A stretch of 64,000 nucleotides of DNA from Candidatus Gastranaerophilales bacterium HUM_9 (lineage in GTDB: Bacteria > Cyanobacteriota > Vampirovibrionia > Gastranaerophilales > Gastranaerophilaceae): positions 1-64,000 of the forward strand of contig DABG01000019.1 of the NCBI GenBank assembly GCA_002103075.1, read 5' to 3'. This document shows, piece by piece, positions 17,563-26,596 of the stretch. The notes beneath the pieces were generated by a model, which ran no database searches, was not told where the DNA came from, and saw nothing but the letters and a program-made list of their open reading frames with translations. The position numbers and the translations under genes were made by a program. Position 1 is the first letter of the stretch; each line of letters starts with the position of its first letter.

Positions 17563-18222
17563 CTATACAATTCGTTCTTTTAACGCTTTAATTGCTGCTT
17601 GAAGCCTGTCATCTACCTCTAATTTTTGAAGAATACTTGCAACGTGAACCTTTGTTGTATTAACACTGACAAAAAGATTTTTTGCTATTTCAACGTTACT
17701 ATACCCCTCTGTAATAAGTTTTAAAATCTGTTTTTCACGAGTTGTAAGGTTATAGTCTTGTGTACATTCTGCATCATCACCTGTTTGTGAAGAGTTTACT
17801 GCACCTAACACTATATCTGCAATTGCAGGGTCAAACCAACTTGCACCCTCTACTACAGAGTGCAAAACCTCTATTAAACGAGGAAGTTTTATTTCTTTGG
17901 AGCAGTAAGCATTTGCACCTGCTTTTAGACTGTTAAGTACGTCATTTTTATCTTTGTGCGAAGTTAGAACTACAAATTTTAAATCGTGTTTAATTTCTTT
18001 TAGTGATTTTATTGCCGTAATTCCATCAACTTCTGGTAATCCTAAATCCATAATAACAATATCAATAGAATTATTTTTTACTATTGAATAAGCATCTTCT
18101 GCTGAAACAGCTTCATAAATGTGTTGTATAAAGTCGACATCTGCGAACGTAGTTTTTAGACCAAATCTTGTTAACTCATGGTCTTCAACTATTAATAAAT
18201 TGTATGTTCTTAATGCTTCCAT
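17563..18222 (-). CDS. NarL/LuxR-type response regulator
   Basis: 219 residues with a receiver domain (phospho-Asp D59 in IVIMDLGLPEVDG, LTSHKDK, switch residues GANAYCSK) and a LuxR-type HTH (LTTREKQILKLITEGYSN). The C-terminal VDDRLQAAIKAL tail matches that of the regulator at 55852-56514, so these two are paralogues and closer to each other than to the neighbour at 16919. The gene starts 26 nt after a TPR gene and is followed 23 nt later by the next regulator, as part of a long co-directional run. Confidence 0.93.
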   Translation of the reverse strand: MEALRTYNLLIVEDHELTRFGLKTTFADVDFIQHIYEAVSAEDAYSIVKNNSIDIVIMDLGLPEVDGITAIKSLKEIKHDLKFVVLTSHKDKNDVLNSLKAGANAYCSKEIKLPRLIEVLHSVVEGASWFDPAIADIVLGAVNSSQTGDDAECTQDYNLTTREKQILKLITEGYSNVEIAKNLFVSVNTTKVHVASILQKLEVDDRLQAAIKALKERIV

Positions 18223-18248
18223 AGTTTTTTATTCTTCTTTTGTCCTGT

Positions 18249-19685
18249 CTAATTGTTCAACTCGTTTATTTTTTTCATTAGTAGGCTTTGATAATAATAA
18301 TATCTAAAATCGTTCCCGTCAATATAATATGCGTTTTCTAAATATTTTTTTGCCTGAGCGTAATTCCCGTTTTCAATCATTATTCTTGACAAATCAATCC
18401 ATGCGTCACCAAAATTAGGATTTATTGCAACAGCTTTTTTTAGGTATGCTAATTCATCTTTTGGATTAGACAATGCAACTTGATAATATGCTTTGTAAGC
18501 CAATGAATCTTTGCTTAAAATCTTTTTATACATATTATTTGAGGTTTTTGTATTGTTTAATTTAGCATAAGTGTCTGCAAGTTTTAGTTTTACCTCTGTC
18601 GCAGAGTTTTTACATTTTGTTGCTTGTTTATAATATTTTAATGCTTGTTTATATTTGTTTTCTTCAAATGCTATATCTCCTAACGATAAAAGAGTGTCCA
18701 TATTTGAAAGGTTATAGTTATAAGCCTTTGTTGCAACAGCTTTTGCTTTTTCAAACTCTCCATTTTTTATGTAAACTCTGCTCATAAGTGAGTATAAAAG
18801 AGCGTTTCTGGTGTTGTTTTTAGAAATTGCACTCTGTAAAATTCTTAAAGATTTACTATCTTCGTCCATTAAATAATAGTAATACCCCAAATGATAATCT
18901 TTCATAAAAGGTTTGTTCTCTACTTTATATTTAATGTATTGTTCATTTGCATCAATTTTCTTTTTGATAGGATAATATTTAACTTTTTCAGATTTAGTGC
19001 TTTTTACTATTTTTAATGCTTTTCTGTTTTTTTTAGAATTTGCAATAATCTTTGATTGAAGAATTTTGTAATTTAAGTTGTTAGGATTTTGCGAAAGAGC
19101 AAATTGTATATGTTTTTTAGCATTTTCAGTATCATTTAATTCAAGATACCCCATTGCAAGTACGTAGTTTGCGTAATCATTTGAGTTATCAAGAAATCTT
19201 GCAGATATATCTGCAATTGCTTCTGATTTTCTATCATTATGTTGAATGTTTGAATATGCTTCTGCTAAAAATACGATGTCATCTCTGTTCATTTCTGTTT
19301 TAGGGAAAAATAGTTTTCTTGTGTTTTCAGAATCAAAAGAAACTATTTCAATATCAGAAATTTTGCTAAAGGCTATATTAGCCAAATCAAAGAATCCAAA
19401 ATCAACGGCTTTATCAGCAAGTATCATTAAGTAATAGTCACTGTTTTCATTGTCATATATTAGTTTATTAAGTTCTTCATAAGCTGATGTAATATTTAGG
19501 TTGTTAAATTTTTCATCAACTTGAGTCAAGTTATATTTAAACTCTTTTGTTTGGTATTGAACTCTACCGTATTCCTTTTTTGTTGTAGGCGTTGTTTGTG
19601 AAATCCCATCAGAAGCGAAACTAACCCCTATTGATAAAAATGAGATTAAACATAAAAATATTAAACTTTTAAATGTTTTACTCAT
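18249..19685 (-). CDS. Secreted TPR-repeat protein
   Basis: 478 residues. The start is placed at ATG 19685, which has GGAG 9 nt upstream and yields a clean signal peptide (MSKTFKSLIFLCLISFLSIG, cleavage near SFA-S); an in-frame ATG 39 nt upstream lies inside the HD-GYP gene. At least six tetratricopeptide units are visible from about residue 120 on, for example YLELNDTENAKKHIQFALSQ, LGDIAFEENKYKQALKYYKQ and LSRIMIENGNYAQAKKYLE. Probably a periplasmic scaffold. It overlaps the HD-GYP stop by 8 nt, suggesting coupled translation and a functional link. Confidence 0.88.
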   Translation of the reverse strand: MSKTFKSLIFLCLISFLSIGVSFASDGISQTTPTTKKEYGRVQYQTKEFKYNLTQVDEKFNNLNITSAYEELNKLIYDNENSDYYLMILADKAVDFGFFDLANIAFSKISDIEIVSFDSENTRKLFFPKTEMNRDDIVFLAEAYSNIQHNDRKSEAIADISARFLDNSNDYANYVLAMGYLELNDTENAKKHIQFALSQNPNNLNYKILQSKIIANSKKNRKALKIVKSTKSEKVKYYPIKKKIDANEQYIKYKVENKPFMKDYHLGYYYYLMDEDSKSLRILQSAISKNNTRNALLYSLMSRVYIKNGEFEKAKAVATKAYNYNLSNMDTLLSLGDIAFEENKYKQALKYYKQATKCKNSATEVKLKLADTYAKLNNTKTSNNMYKKILSKDSLAYKAYYQVALSNPKDELAYLKKAVAINPNFGDAWIDLSRIMIENGNYAQAKKYLENAYYIDGNDFRYYYYQSLLMKKINELNN

Positions 19686-21336
19686 TAGAATCGACTCCGA
19701 TATAATATTTGTTAAATACTTCAACTAGGTTTTTGTATTCTGGATTTTCAAAATTGTCATACAAAATTCTTAAATTGTATTTAGCTAAAAAGTCGTAATC
19801 TGATTGGTTAAATACACAATTGTTTTCAGTCATAAACACTTGAACAATCTTATTAAGTGGAATTGTCAAGAATTTATCAACAATAGCTCCATCAAAATGG
19901 GTTCCAGAATCGTTTATAAGAATACTTATAACTTTTTGGATAGGCATTTTATCACGATAATGACGTTTTGATGTAATAGCATCAAACACGTCGGCTACAG
20001 CTAAAATTCTACCGCCAAATGGAATTTCTTCACCCTTCAAATGTCTATAGTATCCAGTACCGTTATATTTTTCGTGGTGAGAACAAGCAATTTCTGTAAT
20101 CAACTTGAATTCATCTGACATGTGAATTTTTTCTAAGATGTTGTGAGTGATTTCAACGTGTTCTTGAATATGCTTATATTCTTCATCGGTCAATTTACCT
20201 TCTTTTTGAAGAACTGAATCACGGATACCAATTTTCCCAATATCGTGTAAAGCGGCAGCTTTTTGAATGATTTCAAGGTCTTTACCTTTCATCCCAAACT
20301 GTTCAGCTATAAGAGTAGAGTACATTCTTACTCTCGTAGAGTGACCTGCTGTAATCTTGTCACGAGCATCGATAGAGGCTGCAAGCGTGCTGATAAAGCT
20401 ATCAAATACAATCTTTTGTTCTTCCAAAAGTTCTTGTTGACGGGCGAAAAGTTTAGCGTTTTCTAAAGAGATACCCGCACTTGAACCGATTGCAACAAGA
20501 ATATCTTCATCTTCTTTTGTGAAATATCCACTTAATTTGTTTAAGATTTGGAACACACCAATAATCTTTTGTTCAATATTTCTAATTGGCATACACAAGA
20601 TTGTGTTTGTTCTGTAGCCTGTTTTTGAGTCGATTTCTTTGTTAAACCTTTCATCAGAATAGGCGTCTTTAATATTTATTGTTTCACCTGTTCTAAAAAC
20701 ATGTCCTGCAAGCCCTTGAGAAGCGTTAAATCTAAGTTCTTGACTACCTAATCCAAGTGCTACTTTTGACCAAAGTTCATCTGTTTTGCTATCGTACAAA
20801 AACACAGTACACCTGTCAGCCTGAACTGCATCTCTTGCTTCTTCTGCAATTGTGAACAAAAGTTTGTTAATATCTTTTTCAGCAGCAACTGCTTGTCCAA
20901 TTTTTACAAGAGCAGATAATGGATCGTTATTTCTTGATGCTATATAAAGTTTTCCGTTTTTTAATCCTTTTATTGAATCTTCTAAATTTTCTAAATATTC
21001 GTTTAAACCGTTTTTCTCTGCAATTTCCACTGCTTTATTATAGTGTAATAAGTATACATGTCCATTTTTTTCGCAGAAATTTATGTAGCCTACTACCATA
21101 TTATACAAGATAAGGTCTTCTGGTGTTGAGTTGTTTGATTTTATAATCTCAACATCTTTTAGGTAGTTTAAAGCAGTTTGAAAATCTCCTGTAAGGTATC
21201 TTCTTAGAGCGTTTAAACAATTTATACAGCATATGCTGTAATTCCCATTTTTTATAACATCTGCATATTCATCATCTGATTTTAACATTGAATTAAATAG
21301 TGATAAAACTGAGTCTTTATCTTGTAAATTAATCAT
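19678..21336 (-). CDS. GAF / HD-GYP domain protein (candidate cyclic-di-GMP phosphodiesterase)
   Basis: 552 residues. An N-terminal helical, TPR-like region (1-130) precedes a GAF sensor domain (about 145-300; DRCTVFLYDSKTDELWSKVA, ILCMPIRN) and an HD-GYP domain (about 330-500). The HD motif AALHDIGKIG is near residue 360 and the second His pair lies in SHHEKYNGTGYY near 420-427. The GYP signature is therefore GYY here, a departure from the usual GYP. The family hydrolyses cyclic di-GMP. It is the first gene of the cluster with the TPR protein and response regulators, suggesting a signalling operon. Confidence 0.92.
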   Translation of the reverse strand: MINLQDKDSVLSLFNSMLKSDDEYADVIKNGNYSICCINCLNALRRYLTGDFQTALNYLKDVEIIKSNNSTPEDLILYNMVVGYINFCEKNGHVYLLHYNKAVEIAEKNGLNEYLENLEDSIKGLKNGKLYIASRNNDPLSALVKIGQAVAAEKDINKLLFTIAEEARDAVQADRCTVFLYDSKTDELWSKVALGLGSQELRFNASQGLAGHVFRTGETINIKDAYSDERFNKEIDSKTGYRTNTILCMPIRNIEQKIIGVFQILNKLSGYFTKEDEDILVAIGSSAGISLENAKLFARQQELLEEQKIVFDSFISTLAASIDARDKITAGHSTRVRMYSTLIAEQFGMKGKDLEIIQKAAALHDIGKIGIRDSVLQKEGKLTDEEYKHIQEHVEITHNILEKIHMSDEFKLITEIACSHHEKYNGTGYYRHLKGEEIPFGGRILAVADVFDAITSKRHYRDKMPIQKVISILINDSGTHFDGAIVDKFLTIPLNKIVQVFMTENNCVFNQSDYDFLAKYNLRILYDNFENPEYKNLVEVFNKYYIGVDSNE

Positions 21337-21374
21337 AGTACGTCCTTAAATAAAAATTCAAAATTTCATGTATA

Positions 21375-21403
21375 ATGATACTCTATATTTGCGAAATAAT
21401 CAA
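21375..21403 (-). promoter_or_regulatory. Candidate promoter of the HD-GYP/TPR/regulator cluster
   Basis: Minus-strand TTGATT and TATCAT are spaced 17 bp apart, about 38 nt upstream of the HD-GYP start. AAGGA lies 6 nt before that ATG. Confidence 0.5.
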
Positions 21404-21419
21404 TATTTTTTACACTTAT

Positions 21420-22016
21420 TTAGACAGAGTTAATTACATCAACGTCACAGAAATTTGATATAATTTCAAAGTTCCCTTTGGCATAATTTCTAGCAACTAA
21501 AGCTCCAACTATGGCTTCTAAAGCTCCTGCTGGCATCATATTAGTAGGAATATCAGAAAATCCGAACTCTGTGCGTAGAATGTTTTGTAAAAATTTGCAG
21601 TCAGCAGGTGAACGTTGTTTAAAGTTTGAGTACAAGTTTAGTTTAAGCCTTGATAAATACAAATCAAACCTTTTTACATCAATTCCGTTTGAAATCAGAT
21701 TTCTTATGCAATCGCAACCTCTTGTTGAATATCTATCTAGCCAATCATCAACGTTTACAAAATTTTTATTCGCTTGTACAAATTGATATGGTTTTGATAA
21801 AATTCTCCATTTACCAGTCATAAGCATATTATTCCAAGGTAGTGATATGCAAACTTTTGAGTTTTTTAAAGATGAGAAGTTGTCAAAAAAGAATTGAACA
21901 TCGTTCATTGAAAATAATTTATCAACTAAGATAAGTGTATTATTTTCATCAAGTACAACTACTCCAGTTTCGATTGTTGATGCCGGTGACAGCGACATTC
22001 CTATATAATATTCCAT
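21420..22016 (-). CDS. Conserved hypothetical protein, possible RNase H-like fold
   Basis: 198 residues, no signal peptide. The N-terminus (YYIGMSLSPASTIETGVVVL) followed by VCISLPWNNML and later ALEAIVGALVARNY resembles the layout of DUF429-type predicted RNase H-fold nucleases, in which an early acidic strand begins the fold. Here the first-strand acidic residue is not obvious, so activity is doubtful. This comparison is from memory of family layout and is weak. The gene stands at the head of the minus-strand run with its own promoter and diverges from the HNH gene. Confidence 0.6.
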   Translation of the reverse strand: MEYYIGMSLSPASTIETGVVVLDENNTLILVDKLFSMNDVQFFFDNFSSLKNSKVCISLPWNNMLMTGKWRILSKPYQFVQANKNFVNVDDWLDRYSTRGCDCIRNLISNGIDVKRFDLYLSRLKLNLYSNFKQRSPADCKFLQNILRTEFGFSDIPTNMMPAGALEAIVGALVARNYAKGNFEIISNFCDVDVINSV

Positions 22017-22054
22017 AATAATACCTATATAATTTTGAAAATTTTATATGTTTT

Positions 22055-22084
22055 ATTATACACTATAATACAATTTCTTTACAA
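22055..22084 (-). promoter_or_regulatory. Candidate promoter for the 22016 gene
   Basis: Minus-strand TTGTAA and a consensus TATAAT, spacing 18 bp, 38 nt upstream of the ATG, in the divergent gap to the HNH gene. Confidence 0.55.
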
Positions 22085-22145
22085 ATTAGTTACAAACTAG
22101 CAAAAACATGTGAAAAATCGTTTTAATATAAGTAAGGGTAACTAT

Positions 22146-23324
22146 ATGCATCTATTCTTAAACAAAATTTTTCAACCAAATGTTTCTGTACCGACCATAA
22201 GGAAAACGGACAATAACAACTATGCAACAAACTATAAAGGTTTAACGCAGGATACGTTTGTAAAATCAGCAGAGCCTGTTTTTAAAAGTAAGGGTGGTTC
22301 AAAGACAAAAGCTGGTGATAAATTAAAGGATTTAGACAACATTACTTGTCCATATAGTGGTGTAAAGATGCTATCTCACAGAAAAATGAGCCAAATAGAG
22401 TTCAGGTTAAACAAATGTGAAACCTTATCTAGTGGTATTGCGGAATTACAACCATATAGAAGATGTATGCAAAATCTTGAGAACGAAGTATTTTCATCTT
22501 TAAAATCGTATGAAAAATCTCACCCTAATGCAACTGCTGATAAAGCTCTTCAACAATTATACCCAGATTGTTTGACAAAACTTAGATTGGAAGAGTTTAA
22601 AGTATTAGATAACGTTGACTCATTATCTGATAAATTAGAGCCAACAAAGGCTTTTGAGGTAAGAAAAGTTACAACTAATGCAAGAAAACAAATCCTTGAT
22701 AATCAAGATGGTCAAATTTTTAAGAGAAAAGATTTGTTAACAGAAATTTTGAATATAACAAAGAACGCAAAGGATAAAAAAGTTGTTGATGAAATGTGGG
22801 AAACTGCAAACAAACTTCCTAAATCAGCGACTAACTTTAATGCGTTTGTTGTAAAATATGCAGGAAGATCTCAAAATGAAATTTTCGCAAGATTGTTAAG
22901 ACCATCTGTTGCATCAATTGAACATATTACTCCAAAATCTATAAAACCAGATCATACACTTGCAAACTTTATGTTAGCATCAAGAGATTGGAACTCAGAT
23001 AGAGGTAATATCTCTCTTCCAGATTATATCAAAAAACACCCTAATATACCTGATAATTGTCAACATTATACAAATGACATTATTAGAGAAGTCAAAAAAG
23101 GACATCTTCAAAACGCTAACTGGTATCCTTACATGATTAAGGAAAAACTATATAATGAATCAGAAGGTATTGTTGATATAAACTTAGATAAATACAACAT
23201 ATCTGAAGAAGAAGCTATGCAAGATGCACCATTGGACATCGTTGAAAAATATAACGAAATAAAAGAAGCTAATAAATCAATCCGACCAAAAGCATCTGTT
23301 GATAAAGAACCAACAATGACGTAG
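22146..23324 (+). CDS. HNH-nuclease-like protein with N-terminal YKG motif
   Basis: 392 residues from ATG 22146, preferred over GTG 22110 because AAGGG lies about 7 nt before the ATG and nothing precedes the GTG. Residues 25-45 hold NNYATNYKGLTQDTF, comparable to the NFKGLAD motif of the 8668 gene. A CPYSGVKM stretch near residue 70 and SIEHITPKS ... NFMLASRDWNSDRGN near residues 260-285 match the HNH/endonuclease VII layout (first His-adjacent acidic pair, then N and RGN). Between them is a helical linker. No secretion signal of Sec type. It may be a nuclease toxin or a DNA-processing enzyme; no immunity gene is visible next to it. Confidence 0.72.
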   Translation: MHLFLNKIFQPNVSVPTIRKTDNNNYATNYKGLTQDTFVKSAEPVFKSKGGSKTKAGDKLKDLDNITCPYSGVKMLSHRKMSQIEFRLNKCETLSSGIAELQPYRRCMQNLENEVFSSLKSYEKSHPNATADKALQQLYPDCLTKLRLEEFKVLDNVDSLSDKLEPTKAFEVRKVTTNARKQILDNQDGQIFKRKDLLTEILNITKNAKDKKVVDEMWETANKLPKSATNFNAFVVKYAGRSQNEIFARLLRPSVASIEHITPKSIKPDHTLANFMLASRDWNSDRGNISLPDYIKKHPNIPDNCQHYTNDIIREVKKGHLQNANWYPYMIKEKLYNESEGIVDINLDKYNISEEEAMQDAPLDIVEKYNEIKEANKSIRPKASVDKEPTMT

Positions 23325-23384
23325 TCATAGGTTTTAGGTTTTTAATAGTTAGAACTATAAAAAAAATGTTGAATATTATTATAT

Positions 23385-23416
23385 AAAAATGGCTTTGTTT
23401 ATACAAAGCCATTTTA
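23385..23416. terminator. Bidirectional hairpin terminator
   Basis: A perfect 13-bp stem (left arm 23386-23398, right arm 23403-23415) with TTAT loop and A/T flanks on both sides, placed between convergent genes ending at 23324 (+) and 23445 (-). Confidence 0.85.
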
Positions 23417-23444
23417 ACATAATTATCAAAATACTTATTAAACC

Positions 23445-24278
23445 TTATTTTGCACCCAATTCTTGAAGAGCTTGTTCTAATTGTTCATCATTAGGAGCTT
23501 TACCGTGCCAGCCAGCGTTGTTTTCCATAAATGAAACACCTTTACCTTTTACAGTATGAGCAATTATTGCAAATGGTTTATCAGATGTTTTAGACTGTTC
23601 TAATGCATCAAGAATTTGATTCATATCATGACCGTCGATTTCAACAACGTTCCAACCGAATGCTTTAATTTTATCAGCTAGTGGGTTTAGTGACATAACA
23701 TTTTCTGTTTCACCGTCGATTTGTAGACCGTTTCTGTCAATAATTGCAATCAAGTTGTTAAGATGTCTGTGAGGAGCTTGCATAAATGCTTCCCATACAG
23801 AACCTTCTTGAAGTTCTCCGTCACCCATATAAACAACAACCCTAGATTGCTTTTTGTCTAGTTTAAGACCCATTGCCATACCGCAACCGATAGACAAACC
23901 TTGACCTAATGAACCTGAAGAAACTTCAATCCCGTTTAAAGCTCTACAGCAAGGGTGACCTTGTAATCTAGAACCATATTTTCTAAAAGTTAATAATTCT
24001 TCTTCTGGGAAAAATCCTCGTTGTGCCAATACAGAATATAGTAATGCACTAGCATGACCCTTTGATAAAATAAATCTATCTCTATTTTCAAATTCTGGTG
24101 ATTTATCCCATTCAGTAGGTACATTTAAAAATTTGTTATATAGGACATTAAGAATTTCTACACCTGAAAAAGCACCACCAATGTGACCTGATGCAGCATT
24201 ATGAACCATTTTTACAATGTTCACACGAGTATTTTTACAAATTTCTTTTAATCTGTTTAGTTCTTTGTTATCAAGCAT
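23445..24278 (-). CDS. Transketolase, N-terminal (TPP-binding) subunit
   Basis: 277 residues covering the thiamine-diphosphate half of transketolase: SGHIGGAFSGVEIL, FILSKGHASALLYS, GSLGQGLSIGCGMA, the TPP/Mg motif GDGELQEGSVWEA and HTVKGKGVSFMEN. With a separate C-terminal subunit it would move two-carbon units in the pentose phosphate pathway. The partner half is at 30181-31140, about 6 kb away, rather than adjacent as is common for split enzymes. Starts 1 nt after the WecG-like gene, so both are on one transcript. Confidence 0.95.
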   Translation of the reverse strand: MLDNKELNRLKEICKNTRVNIVKMVHNAASGHIGGAFSGVEILNVLYNKFLNVPTEWDKSPEFENRDRFILSKGHASALLYSVLAQRGFFPEEELLTFRKYGSRLQGHPCCRALNGIEVSSGSLGQGLSIGCGMAMGLKLDKKQSRVVVYMGDGELQEGSVWEAFMQAPHRHLNNLIAIIDRNGLQIDGETENVMSLNPLADKIKAFGWNVVEIDGHDMNQILDALEQSKTSDKPFAIIAHTVKGKGVSFMENNAGWHGKAPNDEQLEQALQELGAK

Positions 24279-24279
24279 A

Positions 24280-25002
24280 TTAAACTCCTAACTTTTCTCT
24301 TAAAACTCTTAATACAAATAAAGGTAGCGTAGGAAAAATTCGTTTGAATCTTTCTGGTTGCTTAACTGTTCTATAAAGCCATTCAATGCCAAATTTTTGG
24401 TATATTTCAGGTGCTCTTTCTACAGTTCCAGACCAAACGTCAAAACTTCCGCCTACTCCGACCATTAAACCATAATTTAATATATTTTTAGCTTTAGCAA
24501 TAAATTTTTCTTGTTTTGGCGAACCTAATGCAACCAGTATTAATCGAGGGTTAGCATTTTTAAGTTCTTCTAGAACTCTATCATCATCTTTGAAGTATCC
24601 GTCTTGAATATAAACGATATTCAATCCTTCAACTTCTTTTTCAAGGTTTTCTTTTGCTAATTTTATAACCTCTGGTTTAGCACCAATTAGTGCTACTGGA
24701 AGATTGTTTTCAGCAGATTTGTCAATCATTTTTCTTGCAAAATCAATCCCTGCAATCTTTTCTACATTATTACCTAGAATTTTTAGTCCTAATTTTACAC
24801 CAACTCCATCTGGAATAACCATTTCCGCAGAGTTTAAAATATCTGAAAATTCTTTGTCTATCTTTGCACAATCAAACATTTCTGGGTTGATTGTAACTAC
24901 TTGTGATACTTTGTCTGTTTTTTCAAGTTCAAGTGCATATTCAATAGCTCCATTGAATGAAAAAGTATCTACACCATATCCTAATAAATTTACTCGTTCC
25001 AT
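24280..25002 (-). CDS. WecG/TagA/CpsF family glycosyltransferase (GT26)
   Basis: 240 residues with the family landmarks TINPEMFDCA, MVIPDGVGV, PVALIGAKPEV, LILVALGSPKQEKFI, VGVGGSFDVWSGTVERAPEI and GIEWLYRTVKQPERFKR. Members transfer N-acetylmannosaminuronic acid or N-acetylmannosamine to a lipid-linked sugar in surface polysaccharide synthesis; the exact sugar cannot be told. The ATG lies only 6 nt after a TATAAT box, so the mRNA may be leaderless. Pairs with the transketolase half downstream, although no metabolic link is evident. Confidence 0.92.
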   Translation of the reverse strand: MERVNLLGYGVDTFSFNGAIEYALELEKTDKVSQVVTINPEMFDCAKIDKEFSDILNSAEMVIPDGVGVKLGLKILGNNVEKIAGIDFARKMIDKSAENNLPVALIGAKPEVIKLAKENLEKEVEGLNIVYIQDGYFKDDDRVLEELKNANPRLILVALGSPKQEKFIAKAKNILNYGLMVGVGGSFDVWSGTVERAPEIYQKFGIEWLYRTVKQPERFKRIFPTLPLFVLRVLREKLGV

Positions 25003-25008
25003 ACAACT

Positions 25009-25037
25009 ATTATACTTTAAAAAATGGATATTGTACA
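25009..25037 (-). promoter_or_regulatory. Promoter of the WecG-like gene, implying a leaderless mRNA
   Basis: Minus-strand TGTACA (25037-25032) and TATAAT (25014-25009), 17-bp spacing. The -10 ends 6 nt before the ATG at 25002, so transcription would start at or next to the A of the start codon. No ribosome-binding sequence can fit. Confidence 0.6.
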
Positions 25038-25042
25038 GATTG

Positions 25043-25071
25043 TGGACATTTTTGTAAAAAATCGCTATAAT
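25043..25071 (+). promoter_or_regulatory. Promoter of the dGTPase-like gene
   Basis: TGGACA (25043-25048) and TATAAT (25066-25071) with 17-bp spacing. It lies inside the longest open frame for the gene, which argues that the upstream in-frame ATG at 25024 is not the real start. It is back to back with the WecG promoter. Confidence 0.65.
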
Positions 25072-25095
25072 AAGATATATAAGGATAATTCAAAC

Positions 25096-26340
25096 ATGCG
25101 TCAAGATTTAAGAAAGTTACAATTCAAAGATGAGGCGATGACTCCATCTAATCCTAAATGGGAAAATGCAATTACAAGAATTGGTGATATCTATCAAAAA
25201 AGATATGAATCACGTTCAGAATTTGAACGTGATTATAACAGAATTTTGAATTCAGCTGCTTATAGCCGTTTAAAACATAAGACCCAAGTCTTTTTTGCGA
25301 CGAATAATGACCATGTTTGTACAAGAATTGAACATGTTAATATTGTTGCATCAATTGCTAAATCAATTGCTCGTTCATTAGGGTTAAATGTAGAATTGGT
25401 TGAAGCAATAGCGTTTGGTCATGACTTAGGTCACTCGCCTTTTGGACACCATGGCGAACGTGTAATCGCATCTATTATGCAAGAAGAAGGCTTGAATAAT
25501 GTCTTTTGGCATGAAAAAAATAGTTTGAGAACGGTTGATTATTTGGAAACACTTTCTAATTATAATGGTGAACACGAAAATCTTAATCTTACTTATGCAG
25601 TAAGAGATGGAATTGTTTGTCATTGTGGGGAAGTTGATGAAAACGCAATTAAACCAAGAAACGAATTTGTTGATTTAGAAAAAATCAACAAGGGGCAATA
25701 TATGCCTTATACTTGGGAAGGTTGTGTTGTTAAAATTTCTGATAAACTGGCTTATATTGGAAGAGATATTCAAGACGCAACGATTTATCACTTCTTTACT
25801 AAAGATGATTATGCAACTCTTAAACAGATTGCACAGAATTTTACAAAGAGTAAAATTAAACTTAAAGAGGTTAATCCGACTTCTCTTATATATGAACTTG
25901 TTACAGATTTGTGTGAAAATTCAACTTTAGAAGATGGTCTTAATTTTACACATGAAAACTTTTTGTTGATGAACCAAATTAAACAGTTTATTTATGACAA
26001 AGTTTGTATGAATAAGCGATTGGAATATTTTCATTCTTATGCAGATTTGGTAATGAGAACTATTTATAAAGTTCTAAAAGAATATTATTGCGGAGCAGAT
26101 ACTCTAAAAGCTCTTAAAAAAGATACTAAAGTTTATACAAAGATGGTTGTTGATTTCAAAAAACATCTTATAAAATATTCAAATGTTGATATAGATTATA
26201 GAGCAAGAAAGAAATACAAAAATAAAATTATTTATGATATTAACAGTTATGCCGATTACAAACAAGCAATCATTGATTATATCTCTTGCATGACTGATAA
26301 ATATATCATGAAAATTTATAACGATTTGATAACGTTCTAG
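25096..26340 (+). CDS. dgt: dGTPase-like HD-domain triphosphohydrolase
   Basis: 414 residues. Shows the Dgt pattern: SRLKHKTQVF, HVCTRIEHV, the HD motif AFGHDLGHSPFGHHGE and later KISDKLAYIGRDIQDA. The family cleaves dNTPs to deoxynucleosides and triphosphate and helps set dNTP pools. ATG 25096 is chosen: AAGGA lies 10 nt upstream and the promoter lies between it and the earlier in-frame ATG. Monocistronic; a 255-bp AT-rich gap follows. Confidence 0.92.
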   Translation: MRQDLRKLQFKDEAMTPSNPKWENAITRIGDIYQKRYESRSEFERDYNRILNSAAYSRLKHKTQVFFATNNDHVCTRIEHVNIVASIAKSIARSLGLNVELVEAIAFGHDLGHSPFGHHGERVIASIMQEEGLNNVFWHEKNSLRTVDYLETLSNYNGEHENLNLTYAVRDGIVCHCGEVDENAIKPRNEFVDLEKINKGQYMPYTWEGCVVKISDKLAYIGRDIQDATIYHFFTKDDYATLKQIAQNFTKSKIKLKEVNPTSLIYELVTDLCENSTLEDGLNFTHENFLLMNQIKQFIYDKVCMNKRLEYFHSYADLVMRTIYKVLKEYYCGADTLKALKKDTKVYTKMVVDFKKHLIKYSNVDIDYRARKKYKNKIIYDINSYADYKQAIIDYISCMTDKYIMKIYNDLITF

Positions 26341-26548
26341 ATATCAGTGTTTTTAATAATGTACTAAATTTCTGTATTCAATTGTAAAAAAATTGATACA
26401 AAAATTAACATAATTAACTAGCAAAAAAATATTTTTTACAGCCTTATTTATATGGTTTGACCAACATTTTGGAAAGATAATATGCTGAAAAATTTTTTAA
26501 AAATTTATACGTAACATTTCATAATAAATGAAAGAAAAATTTTTTGGT

Positions 26549-26578
26549 TTACTGTAAAATAGATTTAATGATTATACA
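26549..26578 (+). promoter_or_regulatory. Candidate promoter for the uridine-kinase-like gene
   Basis: TTACTG and TATACA, 18-bp spacing, about 18 nt before the start codon, so any leader is about 10 nt. The rest of the 26341-26596 gap is A/T-rich with no gene or stable hairpin that I can see. Confidence 0.4.
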
Positions 26579-26596
26579 ATAGTTGTGGTGGATATG

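Noticed and set aside
16919..18222. The two adjacent NarL-type genes as one split or frameshifted gene
   Set aside because: Each has a complete receiver and complete HTH, its own start, and clear sequence differences.
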